Assembly (NCBI RefSeq): GCF_041956535.1
Contig: NW_027192196.1
Span: 204,921 to 268,920 of the forward strand
Length of the DNA stretch: 64,000 nt
Reading direction: 5' to 3'
Origin: Calcarisporiella thermophila CBS 279.70
Lineage: Eukaryota; Calcarisporiellomycota
Shown: positions 49,208 to 60,779 of the stretch, piece by piece
Position numbering within the stretch: the stretch's first letter is position 1
Layout: each line of letters starts with the position of its first letter
The notes under the pieces: generated by a model
Seen by the model: the letters and a program-made list of their open reading frames with translations, nothing else
What the model was told of the DNA's origin: nothing
The model's database searches: none
Position numbers and translations under genes: made by a program

Positions 49208-52200
49208 TCAAAGCTTCTTCAGTCGAGGCTGCTTCAACTGTTGCCCATGCTCTCGCATCAAGTCCCCCACCTTCGACTTGATCTTATCCTTACTCCACTG
49301 CAGCTTCCGTGCCAACTTATTCCTATGCACCCGATTTCTCGCCTCATTCGAGGTACCCGTATTCACACCCGACGAGGTGTCGTCGTCGTCACCTTCCGCT
49401 AAAGACGCGGAGCTCCATTCACTATACACGCTGGATGCGACTGAAGCCCGTTTCTTTTGCTTGTCTCCGGTTGACTCCTGCTCTGACTCGAGGGCGGTGG
49501 CATCCAGCCGGTAGCCCCGTAGGTCGCTATGGCTCAAGGATAATCCCGGGATAAAACACAGCTTCAATCTCACTTTGCCAAGCGGCCCGCTTTGATCCGC
49601 CAACTCATCCTTGGCATTCACTTGGGAGTCGATATCCTCGTCGCCAGCCACACTATTCAAGCCTATTACAACCTCGTGTTCGACTCCGTCGCTTGGCAAA
49701 TGCTTCAGCCAATATTTACCCAAGGCGCTCGTGGTTTTCAGCTTCATGCTCGATTTTTGCACGAGACGCACCACTAGAGCCGTTTGGTAGCGTCGCAGGA
49801 CGGGCAGCTCAAACCGCCGCTCCTCCCACACCAATCGACCTTCGGTAATCCCGAGTCCAAAGCTTCCTGTTTTGACCCGATCCTCTATCTCATCCGGAAT
49901 CAGCTGCCCGTAACCTTCAGCATGAGTGGCAGACACCGGGACCATGTTGAGGGACAGGTGCAATTGGGTGCGCTCCAAACGCTCCAATAATGGAGAAACT
50001 ATCCCCTCCGCCATCACGTCGCTCACCACAAGCGTTCCAACATCATAGCCTTTCAGTTGACGGGGTATTGAAATCTTGATTGGCCTAAAAATAAGGCTCA
50101 ACCGTATATGACCATAGGCGACTCCTCGTGTTAACATAAACCACCGGGTAACCTCGTAGATACCCTCTTGTTCCCTTCCACAAAAGAAATCATGTGCACG
50201 CACGAGCACTAATCCAAGTAGTGGATCATGTTCAAACGTCTTTTGGTCCCGGAGGATGACCCGGACCGAGCCATGGTGAAGATCTGGAATGAAATTCTCC
50301 GTAATCAAGTTCCAGTACTGTGGATTAAAAATAGAGTTTAGGATGGACTTGCTTGAGGGGAATGGTCATCATAAAGTTACCGGAGCGGGATTATGCATCT
50401 TGATGCGTGTGCGGGCAACTTGTCGGTCATTGACATAGATGTCAGCATAGGGATTTGGGACCGACTATAAAATGAGAGGGGGGAGGGCACAGATTCGTCG
50501 TTAATACGCAGAACCCTAGCAGTAAGCAAAAGGGATTATCTACCTCAGGGTCATATGGATGCGAACGGTCATTATAACATGAACTCATAATCTCGAGATC
50601 AGCAGCTTGGTGCAACTGAACTAGCATAATACCAGCTAACACGAAGAGAGCATATGCTGTCGTCACCTTACATTTTCATTCAGATAGAATAGCTACACTT
50701 ACCTATTTGTTTACATTTCTCTGGTCTCTCCCTCTCGACCAGAACAGCTCGAGCCTCATCTCTTTCCAATTCCCTCTCTTGTTCCTTCACCGCTGCAAGA
50801 ATACCCCGGCTAATACCATCGTCCGCAGGCACCAACTTCTTGGCCGGTGGAGCCACGATCTTTGGGTGGTAGGATAGTCGGTATCGCACTTGTCCGCGCG
50901 GTGCATTACCATCCCCCTTCCCTTTTCCGTAAACTTGCAGTATCTCACTCCACCCATCATGCAATAATCTCTCCTCCTTCACCATCTCACCATTCTCTTC
51001 CATGACGATTTTCTTGATCGGCCATAGAACCTTCCCCAGGAGATCGTCGGAGGAGCCTCGATCCGAATCCCACAAGTTGATTTCGAGCGACTTCCCGTTG
51101 GTGACATCACTTCCGGTTATGGGCAAGTAGAGGACCTCGTTCCACACTGGATGGCTCGAGTTAAGCAGCACCCGCGTGTAAGCCGCACGCTGTTTACTTG
51201 ATTCGGAGAGCTTCAGCTCGATGTAGGGGTCGTTATCGGACAGTATATCGGCTTTGGGGAGGTTGAGGGCCTCGAAGGCCTCGAGCCTGATGATCCCGAT
51301 GGATCGAGTTTCTAAATACAACCAAGGCTATTAGGAGATATGGACGTAGGAGAAATCGAATCCCTGGCTCTTACCGTGCACAACCTCATCTCCCGTCATG
51401 AAACTCTCCACATCCAAGATAATGGATTTGGGGTCTGTTAAGTCCAGTAGCACTGCATTGACACAGCTGGCAATGAATTGCTTAATCAGTGGAAGCTAAT
51501 GGCCCAAGCATTAAAAAAATCGTGTAGAGTGAATAAAAGCAATGTATGACAAGTCTCGGTAAGACGCCCATGGACTTCTTACCTGCATCAAATTCATAGT
51601 GTCTGTAAGCGGCCGAATGGCCATTTCCAATTGCGGGAGTCCCAATAGTGCAATTTCTGCCTTCCCAAGAAATGGGGGGTTTGATTTGGTCTCAATCTTA
51701 AAGCGAGCCTGGGTCGCACATAAAAATAGGATTAGGAGGAGAGGGAACAGGCGAAGCCAATAGAAACATAACAAAATTACTTTTCCCACACAGTGAACTA
51801 GCTCTGCTTTAACCGGAATCACCTTTTTCAGGGAGGTGATAAGATCGATCATTATGTACGGTGGCTCGAGATGGATGCCGTCTTTCTTCACGTAGAAGCT
51901 GAAGGTTGCCTCGCCTCTCTAAACCAAAAACAAACATAGCTAGCGTTATCGGGGAGCATGCACTATCGCCGGCATAAACAAGTTAAATACCACAAAATCA
52001 TCGTTCTCCCCTTCCTCTGGCGCCAGTATTTTGATGCTAGTGAGTCGCGGCGAGATGACCCCCAAGTCGAATTCAGTGACCTTGACTCGCTCAACAAATA
52101 TGGGCGGCATAAATCTTTGCATTGCCTCCTCAAGCAAATCGGTCACCGCGACAAAAAGCTCCCGGTCCAGTATCCTCCATAGCTTGGCCATAATGCTATT

Positions 52201-52800
52201 CACCCACTCGACCGTCTCGGTTTTTTGCTCGGATATTACTGCAAGGGCCGTATGTTTCTCAATGTCGAGGTGATGCGCAATATAGTGTTTCTCAAGGTAG
52301 TTCCTCCATGCCCAAGCCAAGGCAAATATGGCAAGCATTGCCAAAGCATGAGGCAGACCTAAGCTGCCTAGCGTGTATCCGCTGACACCAACCAGGAATA
52401 TGAGTTTGGGACCAGTTAGAAAGCTAGAGAGTTTTGATGTGACCTGTTCCTGCACTGAATGGGGAGCTGGGACAGATTGCTGCGATGAATCGCCAGGAAC
52501 CGCTTTGGCGGTAGAGGGGGAGGCAACAGCCGTGGAGGGGGGAATGCTGGGAGATATAGTAGCTGGCTGTTGTCGAGAGCCTGAAGCAATATCAAGACTC
52601 GCCTCACTTCGCGTGATATTGGGTGAAGTGTAAGTTGTCTCGTCAGGTCTAGAGATAGCGTCCGCAGCTTGCTCTTTGTTCACAGCTTTAGGAGAGCGCC
52701 CGAATAAACTAAAGCGCCGATTTCTTTCCGTAGGCGAGTCCGATTTATCCCCTGATTTCACTTGGTTGTGCGCGTCAGTAGGAGTGCGCTCGGCTTCCAT
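49208..52800 (-). CDS. SMP-C2 membrane contact-site protein (Mug190/tricalbin-like)
   Basis: Probable ER-anchored lipid-transfer tether. Eight exons: 52800-51991, 51918-51781, 51708-51583, 51495-51375, 51311-50703, 50635-50544, 50464-50381 and 50317-49208. They give 1029 residues. A Ser/Pro-rich N-terminus precedes a hydrophobic hairpin (LIFLVGVSGYTLGS...ALAMLAIFALAW, residues about 133-163). The SMP domain follows (TETVEWVNSIMAKLWRIL, FVERVKVTEFDLG, PLIKQFIASCVNAVL). The first C2 domain reads IGIIRLEAFEALNLPKAD, with the Asp-rich loop DNDPYIEL. A split second C2 contains YWNLITENFIPDL and EHDPLLGLV. The C-terminus is basic. The overall layout is closest to S. pombe Mug190. Confidence 0.9.
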
Positions 52801-53272
52801 TTTCTAGTATAACAGATCCGATGAATTCAGGGCAATGATCTAGAACGTGACATGCGATGGGCTAAAGGCAACCACTGTCTGAGAGGCTTTGAGGGGAGGG
52901 GGCCAAATATTAACGAAAAGCTAAGTAGAAAAACTAGGCTTATGAGTGGAAGTTTCTCTTGAGCCAAGAATTCCATATATAACAAAGCTCCAGAAATCCT
53001 CCAATCTGGGACAAGACAGGATCTTTTCTTTCTATGGAGAGCACAAGATCAGCTAGTATTCGAATGTACTTTTTGAAAGTCCACCTGAGCCTCTTCGACG
53101 TAAAATTGGCTCTACTGCTGCGGTAGAACAGGGTCAGAATAACAGGGCAGCCCATCAAGAAGCAATTTGTGGAGTTCAACTCGACGAATAGAGAGAATCA
53201 GCAGCAGTATAAGGCGTAAGGAAAATAATATTTTCTTTATTACAAGGAAATATGATAAAGGGGGAGAGATAT
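52801..53272. other. Promoter of the SMP-C2 gene
   Basis: About 470 bp with no gene. The minus-strand open frame 52940-53179 shows no motif. Confidence 0.5.
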
Positions 53273-53835
53273 TTAGTCGAACAAGCCGAAGCCCATATCG
53301 TCATCCTCTTCTTCCTCCTCCTCCTTCTCCTCCTTCTTCTCTTCGGCAGCAGGAGCAGCACCGCCAGCAGCAGCACCACCAGCAGGAGCGGCAGATGGGG
53401 CAGCTATTATAAATATAAAAAAAGGATTAAGCCAATTGGCCACGATAAATAAAAAGAGAAAAAGATAGGTCTCTATGCCAATTCCATTGTGCATTATGGA
53501 ATAGACATCGAAACATATAAAGCGATGAGCAACATCCTCGACACCATCAAGTCATTTACTTACCAGAGCCAACCTTCTGGAGCATCTCCTTCACGTTCTT
53601 GCCCTCAAGAGCCTTGGCAAACACGGAGGCCCACACGGGCTCAACCTCGATGTTGGCAGCCTTGGTCAAGGCCAAGATCTTGTCGGCCTATACAAATAGG
53701 AGTAGAATCACGTCTCCATTTAGCCACCCAAGAGCACCAGGAGCATCGACGCGAACAGAGTTTACATACCGAGACTTCGATGCCTTCATCGGCAAGGATG
53801 AGCGTGGCGTACACAACGGCGAGTTCAGCAGACAT
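53273..53835 (-). CDS. RPP1: 60S acidic ribosomal protein P1
   Basis: Stalk protein of the large ribosomal subunit that recruits translation GTPases. Three exons: 53835-53770, 53687-53564 and 53403-53273. They give 106 residues. The start [18 protein letters not shown] and [19 protein letters not shown] identify P1 rather than P2. An Ala/Gly hinge leads to a highly acidic run and the invariant end [10 protein letters not shown]. Confidence 0.96.
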
Positions 53836-55465
53836 GGTTCTTGATCACTAGCGGATGGATGGATGTCAAAAAGAGGAGGAACTTATCAGGACGCGAGGAT
53901 TGCTGGTCTTTAGAGGATCTAAGCCAAATTAGTAACCTAATCTAACCTAGAAGGCGCAGTCACTCTATCGAAATCCGAGGTTGCAAATAGAGACAATGCT
54001 GGGCTTCATATTACGGCGGAGGAGGAGAAGAGCAAATCGTCGCCAACATAGAGAAAATTGGGGCGCTCCAATTCAATTACTTGAGGAGCATTTTTATCAC
54101 TTTTTTAACTTTGCCTGTGCTCAGCTCTTCGTTGGAACAAATAAATCTTCCGGGCAAGTTGCAAACGACCCGTATTGACTTAAAGGAAAACTGCCACCTG
54201 GGCTCTGTAGGAGAGGGGAAATAGAATACGCGCATCGAATTCCCATTTTTCACTCGGAATTGCCTAATTATGCTTAAGGCGTTATCGGGTGACATTTCAC
54301 GCCCGATGGAGGGGGTAGGAAGCTCCATAAAATTTTGGTGTCCAGCCAATTTCCTCCTCTTCCCCCGCTACTTTGAGAAAGCTTAAATAACAACAAGCAA
54401 ACTTGGATCACTTGTGTTAAAATCGCCCCAGGTTCGATGCCTGAATTGTTTGTAAAGGACCTGCTTGGTTAAACAGTTAGAGCGATCGGGCTGACATATC
54501 TTGGTTGGTCTAAAAAGGCGCTAGAACAAATAGTTCCAAGCCGAGTAGATCTGCTAATCGGTGGCTTATCCAATAAATAACATAGAGATATGTGTGTGAG
54601 TCCAACAGCTACTTCGAGAGAGAGGACTACTTCGCTTCTACAAGGCTGCTACATATGCAATGACATATGGCATTTTAAGGCTTCTACTTTGTATGAAAGT
54701 TTTTGATTCAAGGATATGGAAGGGGAGTCCTCGTATTCTCCGCAATATTGCCTCTTGCGGAATTTCCGAGGGATCCCAGTGGCTCGAGGAGGAGTGCACT
54801 CGCAATGCAATAAAAAGGCAGGCCGCCCATTGAAGAATGGCCTCGGCCCAAGCGCCACCGTTCGGAGCGATGGTGCCACTGCTGCATGATCAATATCGCA
54901 GGAAGAGTGTTTCGTGAGCCCCAGTCGAGCGGTGCTAGTGGCTGCAGCTTGGTGTATTGCGAGCATGTCCAGTCTCGGGCGCACACTATCACGGCGTTGT
55001 GCATGAAAGAGAGTTAGCCAGCCCATTCCGCCCTGAATCTCAAGTCCTGTGGCGTGTTTCGGCTGGTTGCAAGGTGGGAATGGCACAGGCCTAGTTGGCC
55101 CGCGACACTCCTCGCCTTGCCTTCTCCTCAAAGTACGAGCCGGCCGACCAGGATTGGCGATGGCGGAGGAGAGCAGCTGGCTTTGCCAGAGCGGCGCCAG
55201 CTCCGGGAGCTTGATCGTGGATGGAGATCCCCTTGAATTTCCGCTTGGGGAGGGCAATAAACTCGCACCCATTTCTCCTGTCCAACTTTTCGCGAGGATT
55301 TTTTTGTGACTCCGAGAGATCGAGACTGCGATCAATTTTTCGAATTTGTGTACACCGAGTCCCTTCCCTCTCTGTCATACCCTGTTTATTCTCATTTTCT
55401 TTTGGCACTGTCATTCCCGCCCTCCTCCCTTCGCCAATTTGCCAGCTCTGGCTCATCGCCAAATC
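53836..55465. other. Long intergenic region, no gene supported
   Basis: About 1.6 kb. The first half is moderately AT-rich. The part at about 54780-55300 is GC-rich and yields long overlapping open frames on both strands (largest 54649-55335, minus) without any domain or splice logic. An A-box-like word near 54468 and a B-box-like GGTTCGATGCC near 54431 are in the wrong order for a tRNA gene. Confidence 0.55.
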
Positions 55466-56674
55466 ATGCTATTCCTCCTCTGCATCGGAGTCCTCCTCCT
55501 GCTCTGCCGCACTACCCTCGCACTTCCCCCTCGGCTACAGAGGAGACAAGGTAAGAGAATGCCCTCTAGCAGTTTGAACCGCTCCCCTGTCCCCATTTGC
55601 TAAAATCTAATCCATGCCTTTAGCGAGTGGATGCACCGATTTATCTACCCAAATCTATTGCTCGCCCGGGCCCGATTCCCACTGGACACTAAATACAACT
55701 CAGGTAAGCCGTTGCATTTTCTTTTGCGATGACGCTCTGGTGAACCTCTGCAATATTCTATACAGACATTTGTCTGGAATGAGCGTAATCCGGAGTTGGC
55801 ACCTGCAACCCAGGTGGACATCTATCTTATCTTCATTGAAAATGAAGTCAAGGTCGTGACGGCAAGCTGGCGCGATGTGGAGAATGAAGGATCGCTGGAG
55901 GTGGAAGTGACAGAGTCGTGGTTCCCACCCCAGAAGCCGCCCGGCCCCCTTGCAAGGAATATGACCTATGTCTGGCAAGTGGTGCGCGCTGGAGACCCTC
56001 AATCAACCTTGCCCGTGAGCCCAAAATTCTTCATTGAGCGTAAGTATCCCTATGGGTTGCTCCGTGTCTATCTTTGTGAAGCCAACCATGGATCTCTGTA
56101 AATCGTAGAACCCGCTCGGTCCGTTCAAACATCCATCGTCATCGAGTCGGTAGCTTCCATCACCACCCTGGTTACCGAGCCAACTACCATTGAGTTCTCC
56201 GCCCCTAATGCACCGGTAGCAGAAAACACGCACGGAGCCCTTCAACCATGGGCAATAGGCGTCATTGCTGCGGGCGGCGCCTGCGTGCTCTTAGTCATTG
56301 CCGCAGCGCTCCTCCTTTGGCGCAATAGGAGTAAAAAGAGGCGAAGGTTTTCTTCAACCTCTGCTGTGGTTCCCCTCGACCCCTATAACTTTCCCCACCC
56401 CCCGGATATGCCATACTCCGCCGAGAATGAGGAGAAGGCTATCCAACAAGGGAAGAAGGGTCATTTGGAGAAGAGGCCGAGCGAGGAACGTCACCGACTA
56501 GACGAGGAGCTCATACTCCGTGAAATGGAGGCTTTGGCAGGGACCAGGATCCAAGGGGTGTCGAGTAATCGGACCGTGCTGCACGGGGACGAGGCATCAA
56601 GAACGAGAATCAGCCAAATACCAATGATTGAGATAGAGCGTGTCAGCCCTATTCCCTCCATAAGGAACACATAA
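55466..56674 (+). CDS. Single-pass type I membrane protein, unknown function
   Basis: Four exons: 55466-55550, 55624-55703, 55766-56039 and 56109-56674; introns of 73, 62 and 69 bp. They give 334 residues. A signal peptide is clear (MLFLLCIGVLLLLCRTTLA). The ectodomain is about 190 residues with two cysteines (SGCTDL, IYCSPG), an N-glycosylation site (NTT) and a beta-rich stretch (VDIYLIFIENEVKVVTASW). The transmembrane helix WAIGVIAAGGACVLLVIAAA is followed by a basic stop-transfer (RNRSKKRRR). The cytosolic tail of about 120 residues is charged. The overall shape recalls fungal cell-surface sensors, but there is no WSC domain and only a modest Ser/Thr-rich stem (TTLVTEPTT). I do not recognise the family. 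Confidence 0.8.
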
Positions 56675-57017
56675 ATTATTTCCTCGCCATTTTCCATTTT
56701 ATTTTGTATATATGACCTCATACCACGCATGTCCCGCATACACTATCCTATACACTGCCCTTGCTAAGGGTACTCACCATTTTTTTTTTCTTCTATTTCC
56801 ATCATTGTTTATACCGTTTCGTGTTGTTAATTTGTTAATGTCTTACATTTTCCACTTTAACGAGGTTGGGCTATTTTTTTTCTTCAACTAAAAATAAATT
56901 TGTTTTCTATTAAAACACGGTGATGCGTATAAAAACTTATCCGAATGGGAAGCAAAAAAAAAAAAAGGAAAAAAAACGAAAACGAAATGAAAGCTGGTAT
57001 ACACAAGTAAAAGCAAA
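56675..57017. other. Convergent 3' region
   Basis: AT-rich 340 bp between two converging genes with T- and A-tracts. No gene. Confidence 0.5.
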
Positions 57018-57554
57018 CTACTCAGAGTCATCCTCTTCTCCCTCGCTGGTTTTCGCTGCCTTCTGTTGTGCTTCGACAGCGTCGGCCAAGTTGGTCTGCT
57101 CTCCCGTCTCTTGCTGGAGACGTCTCCTGATCAGTTCCGCAATGCTGTTCTGTGTTTTCTTTTCCAGACGTTTTAGTTTTTTGTCTACATCGCGTTTTAG
57201 ATCCCAGTTAGGCTTGCGTGGAGCAAGATTGAAGATATCGACGTCGGCAGCACGGTTTTCCTCCTCCTTCTGAAGAGTCTCGGCAGGAATGTGGGCAACC
57301 TCCTTCTCTACTGTCGTATCGATGTCGATCGAAGCATTGGTTGGCTGGACATGGGGCTGCAGATCGGAATTGACGGGATTGTAGTTGCGAAAGCGAAGAA
57401 CCGCTCTAGATCCAATAGTGGAATGTTGAGAAAGAATGGATAGATTGGGTCGAAAATAGGCAAAAACTTACGTATTGTCTCCATTGGCTTCTCCTTGATG
57501 ACGCTTGCGTAGTCCCTCCAGTCTCTCCTTGCGCTTTCGTGCCTCCTCCTCCAT
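57018..57554 (-). CDS. cwf18: Pre-mRNA splicing factor Cwf18/CCDC12
   Basis: Spliceosome component (Bact to C complex). Two exons: 57554-57472 and 57405-57018; a 66-bp intron, phase 2. They give 156 residues. The start MEEEARKRKERLEGLRKR, the block LRFRNYNPVNSDL, the central FNLAPRKPNWDLKRDVDKKL and the helix RLEKKTQNSIAELIRRRLQ are characteristic of CCDC12. The C-terminus is acidic. Confidence 0.93.
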
Positions 57555-58242
57555 GATGGACTCGATTTTGATAGCAATACAATGCTTTCCAAGGGATTTT
57601 CCTTTGGCTATTTGGGCGGCTTAGAATGTGACTGGAATTTTTGCGAGTTTAGGATTTGCTTCCTTGTCCCCATTAGAGCAGACGAGGTTTATTTACATTT
57701 ATGGTTTCAGTGTAGCTCTCATAGTAAAGTTATGCTGAGAGGGATGTGGCTGATACCACAGCGAGCAAAGGCAGTTCACTACACAGCCGGGTGCTATTCA
57801 GAGATCGAGGAGTATCTCAGTGTGGTTGGAGGGTTTCTAACATCACGTTGGATAGAGAGACTTTTCACCAAACCAGCATATGAAGAGCCCGACTGGCAAC
57901 CAAATCAGCATGGGGACTGATATGGATAGATGAGCGGTGGTTACTCCTCTAACTGAACGATCCGACACCTGTGCTTTTAGCAGCGTTCCTGCACTGGTGT
58001 TGGCCTCTGGCATTGAATTGATGGAACCTGTACAGGCCTGCAACGGAGGTTTTTCATTACACCATAGAAGTCCCATTCCAATCCAACGGTCTAAGCCGCA
58101 TCTCTGAAACTTTTGTGGCCCGGAAATATCTGCCTCCCCCCTTCAATCCCCTTTTTTTTGTCCGATATTACTTGCATTCAATTCCGTAGTTTGCATCCCA
58201 ATCCCACCTATATTTAACGGGACATAGCAAGAATATAAAACG
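57555..58242. other. Divergent intergenic region
   Basis: About 690 bp between the cwf18 start and the next plus-strand gene. The open frame 57582-57920 lacks motifs. TATATTTAA near 58210 could be a TATA-like element for the downstream gene. Confidence 0.5.
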
Positions 58243-58866
58243 ATGGCAGCGGATCCGGCATCCGCCCATCCCACGTCACGGGCCTCGGCTCATCTATCGC
58301 AATCTCCACACTTGCACCATCAACTCACCCAGCATTTTGTGCATTCGCATTCACATCGCCCCATGACATGGTCCCCGAATCAATTTCCTATTTCACGACC
58401 CATGCCGACAGCGAAATCTGCAAGGGAAAAAGCGATTCCGTCCGACTCGGACACCGACTCCATTCGCGTGCACAGCCGGCTGTTCGCACGGTACATTGAC
58501 GAACGTTTCCGGGCAAGTAGCGTCATTGTCCCCTCGAGAGTATTGGCACTGGACGTCAGGGATTTGGAGCGCACACGTGATGCCTGGGAAAAACGGCGCA
58601 GCACGCTCCCCCCTCCCCCACCTTGCCCCTCAGACTTCTCGGAAAAGGAGGCTGGCCTCGATTCCGATATCTCAAAATGTGCTGGCGCATGGCTCTTTTT
58701 ATTCGGCTTCCTGCTTCCTCCCCTCTGGTGGGTGGGCGCCTTCCTCAGGGGGAAAAGCAGGGAGTCGGCCCGATGGAGAAAGAGAAATCAAATGATGAGC
58801 ATCGTCGGGCTGATAGTGGTTGGGTTGATAGTTGGGCTGGTGTGGTGGTATGGAGTGACCAGATAA
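58243..58866 (+). CDS. Two-TM protein with His-rich N-terminus, unknown function
   Basis: A single-exon 207-residue protein. The N-terminal third is low-complexity and histidine-rich (HLHHQLTQHFVHSHSHRP). A middle segment looks folded (RLFARYIDERFRASSVIVPS). The C-terminus has two hydrophobic stretches rich in tryptophan: AWLFLFGFLLPPLWWVGAFL and IVGLIVVGLIVGLVWWYG. They are separated by a basic loop (ARWRKRNQMM), placing both ends on one side. A similar FPPLWW/basic-loop/TM ending occurs in several uncharacterised fungal membrane proteins as I recall them. Function unknown. Confidence 0.7.
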   Translation: MAADPASAHPTSRASAHLSQSPHLHHQLTQHFVHSHSHRPMTWSPNQFPISRPMPTAKSAREKAIPSDSDTDSIRVHSRLFARYIDERFRASSVIVPSRVLALDVRDLERTRDAWEKRRSTLPPPPPCPSDFSEKEAGLDSDISKCAGAWLFLFGFLLPPLWWVGAFLRGKSRESARWRKRNQMMSIVGLIVVGLIVGLVWWYGVTR

Positions 58867-59267
58867 TCTCTACCTCTTAGTTCTTTTTCCTTTTCCATTT
58901 CCGTTTCTATTTTATCTATGCCTGTCTCCTCCTCCTTGTTAATATTCTTCGTCTATACCGATCTATCGCTTTATAATTTATTCAATATTTAAGCTATCTC
59001 CTCTGTTCATGCCATGATGGATGTATGTAATTATAGGCTCCCCCTTATTTCGTCAGCTCTTTCGCTCTGCCCCCCTCCCTCCTTTCTTAAGCTACACTAA
59101 TGTTGCTCTGTATTGTTTTATTAAGTATTACTTATTAGTGAGTGCAATTGCGAATTATGGAATGTTAAATATAAAAAAAAGGAATAAAGATGAATAAAAT
59201 TTGAACAATAATTACACGATCCCCGAAAGGGGGAGGGGAAATTCTAGGGGGGGGGAGGGGGTTATTT
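58867..59267. other. Convergent 3' region
   Basis: About 400 bp of T-rich then AT-rich sequence between two converging genes; a G-run at about 59249-59260 lies just after the RAX1-like stop. No gene. Confidence 0.5.
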
Positions 59268-60779
59268 TCAAACAGTTTGTCGAGCAGAAGCTAACCGGTA
59301 TCCGGGGATGGCGTAGAACACCAGTGAGAAGAGAAGGGTCATCCCAAGGACGAGCCCGAAGTACTTCCACGCGAGCCGCTTGTGCTGCCTCCACACGCTG
59401 GGCTCGCCCAAGCCCCGCACCCGTAACACCTTGACCTCATAGCGTTTGAGCAGGGTCAATACCGGCTGGAATTGGGTCATGCCGGTGACCAAGCACAGCC
59501 ATCCCCCAAACGACGGGAGGATGCTCCACAGGCGCGCGGGACGACTCCAGTGGTTGAGCAAGATGAAGGCAATGGCCACGGCGAAGCCCAGAGTCAGCAG
59601 GAAGCATCCGCAGGCGAATGCAAACTTGGCATGGGCTGGGGTGATGTTGGCCGTGCACACCACGTCAAGAAAGCGAGGGTAATAGTGGGCCGCCAGCAAA
59701 TCGTGGACATACTCTCGGGTGGCCTCGAACACGGCGGGCTCCACTCTCCGGTGGATCTCGATGAGCTCTTGCACAGCCGCCCGGTGCTCCTCCGGGATAC
59801 GGAACCGATCGTCGAAGAACCGCGGGGCAAAATAGCGGTGATAGATGCGGAGGGCACTGACGCGAACATCTTCCAGCGAGACGCCCTGGGTGGGAGGGGG
59901 GGAGAGCTGCGGAAACTTGCGGGAGTTTGGGATGTCGATTGGGTCGTTGGGGTCGAGCGGCGAGGTGAGTTCTTCGGTGGCCGCAAGGTGCCAGTCGTAG
60001 GTGGAGGGGGGGCGGATTGGATCATCGAACAGCTCCAGGGACACCTCGTGGAACTGCCCATCGTCGCCCTCCGACGCGTCTTCACTCACGATCGACAGGG
60101 AGAGGTCTCCCAGGCGCGAGCTGTGCTCGGACGGATGCTGCGACCCTCGGCTCGGCAGATTTCGAGAGGCGGCCAGCGACAGCGGGGGAGACCCTGCAGC
60201 GCCAGAGCCTCTTCTCTCCTGCTCCCGCATCTGCTGTTCCAGGCGCATCTGCATCCGGCGGTTGCGACGCGACCGTGCCTCGTAGCCTCGCCAGAGCTTC
60301 GCGTGCTCACTCACGTCCCTCAGGAAATTCAAATGCTCCTCCTCGCCGTAGTGCATCATGAATCGGTAAAAATCATCGTACGTCAGCGGGGGACGCGTTT
60401 TTCGCGTAATGACCTGTTCGAACGTCGGTAGCCCCTTCACTAGATTATGGTCTTTGGCGCGATGCCAGACCTCCAGGGAGAATGGCGAGTCCAGGGAAGA
60501 AGCGGAGTCGTCGACCGTGGGATGAAAGCTGGAGGTAAGATTCTCGCGGGAGGAAGAGGCTAGGTCCGATGTCGTGATATTGAAGGGGCCATAGAAGTTG
60601 GAATGGGTAGGGGAGGGCGGTAGCGGCTGGGAATTGCGATGCCAGGAATAGGAGGGAGAGGTGGGGGGGGAAGAGGTGGAGTCAGCGGCGGTGCGCGTGC
60701 TCAACAACGAGGCCACTAGTCGAGAATTGGGTATCTGCACCATTTCATCGCCAGTCGACTTTATAGATGTCTCGGGCAT
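59268..60779 (-). CDS. RAX1: RGS-domain multi-spanning membrane protein (Rax1-like)
   Basis: A single-exon 503-residue protein. A Ser/Pro-rich disordered N-terminus precedes an RGS-type helical domain that is split. The first part reads VKGLPTFEQVITRKTRPPLT, then FYRFMMHYGEEEHLNFLRDV. A charged, serine-rich insert of about 130 residues follows. The second part reads VSALRIYHRYFAPRF...VFEATREYVHDLLAAHYYPRFL. Three to four membrane segments end the protein (FAFACGCFLLTLGFAVAIAF, LWSILPSFGGWLCLVTGM, YFGLVLGMTLLFSLVFYAI). This is the plan of Rax1, the bipolar bud-site marker of yeast, and related fungal RGS membrane proteins. Whether it regulates a G-alpha is uncertain. Confidence 0.85.
   Translation of the reverse strand: MPETSIKSTGDEMVQIPNSRLVASLLSTRTAADSTSSPPTSPSYSWHRNSQPLPPSPTHSNFYGPFNITTSDLASSSRENLTSSFHPTVDDSASSLDSPFSLEVWHRAKDHNLVKGLPTFEQVITRKTRPPLTYDDFYRFMMHYGEEEHLNFLRDVSEHAKLWRGYEARSRRNRRMQMRLEQQMREQERRGSGAAGSPPLSLAASRNLPSRGSQHPSEHSSRLGDLSLSIVSEDASEGDDGQFHEVSLELFDDPIRPPSTYDWHLAATEELTSPLDPNDPIDIPNSRKFPQLSPPPTQGVSLEDVRVSALRIYHRYFAPRFFDDRFRIPEEHRAAVQELIEIHRRVEPAVFEATREYVHDLLAAHYYPRFLDVVCTANITPAHAKFAFACGCFLLTLGFAVAIAFILLNHWSRPARLWSILPSFGGWLCLVTGMTQFQPVLTLLKRYEVKVLRVRGLGEPSVWRQHKRLAWKYFGLVLGMTLLFSLVFYAIPGYRLASARQTV

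Noticed and set aside
54425-54545. tRNA-like words (GGTTCGATGCC; TGGTTAAACAGTTAGAGC)
   Set aside because: B-box-like word precedes the A-box-like one and neither region folds into acceptor and anticodon stems, so no tRNA gene; a tRNA-derived fragment remains possible.
54649-55335. 228-codon open frame on the minus strand
   Set aside because: No domain, low-complexity composition, overlapping open frames on both strands of a GC-rich patch; no splice or start context.
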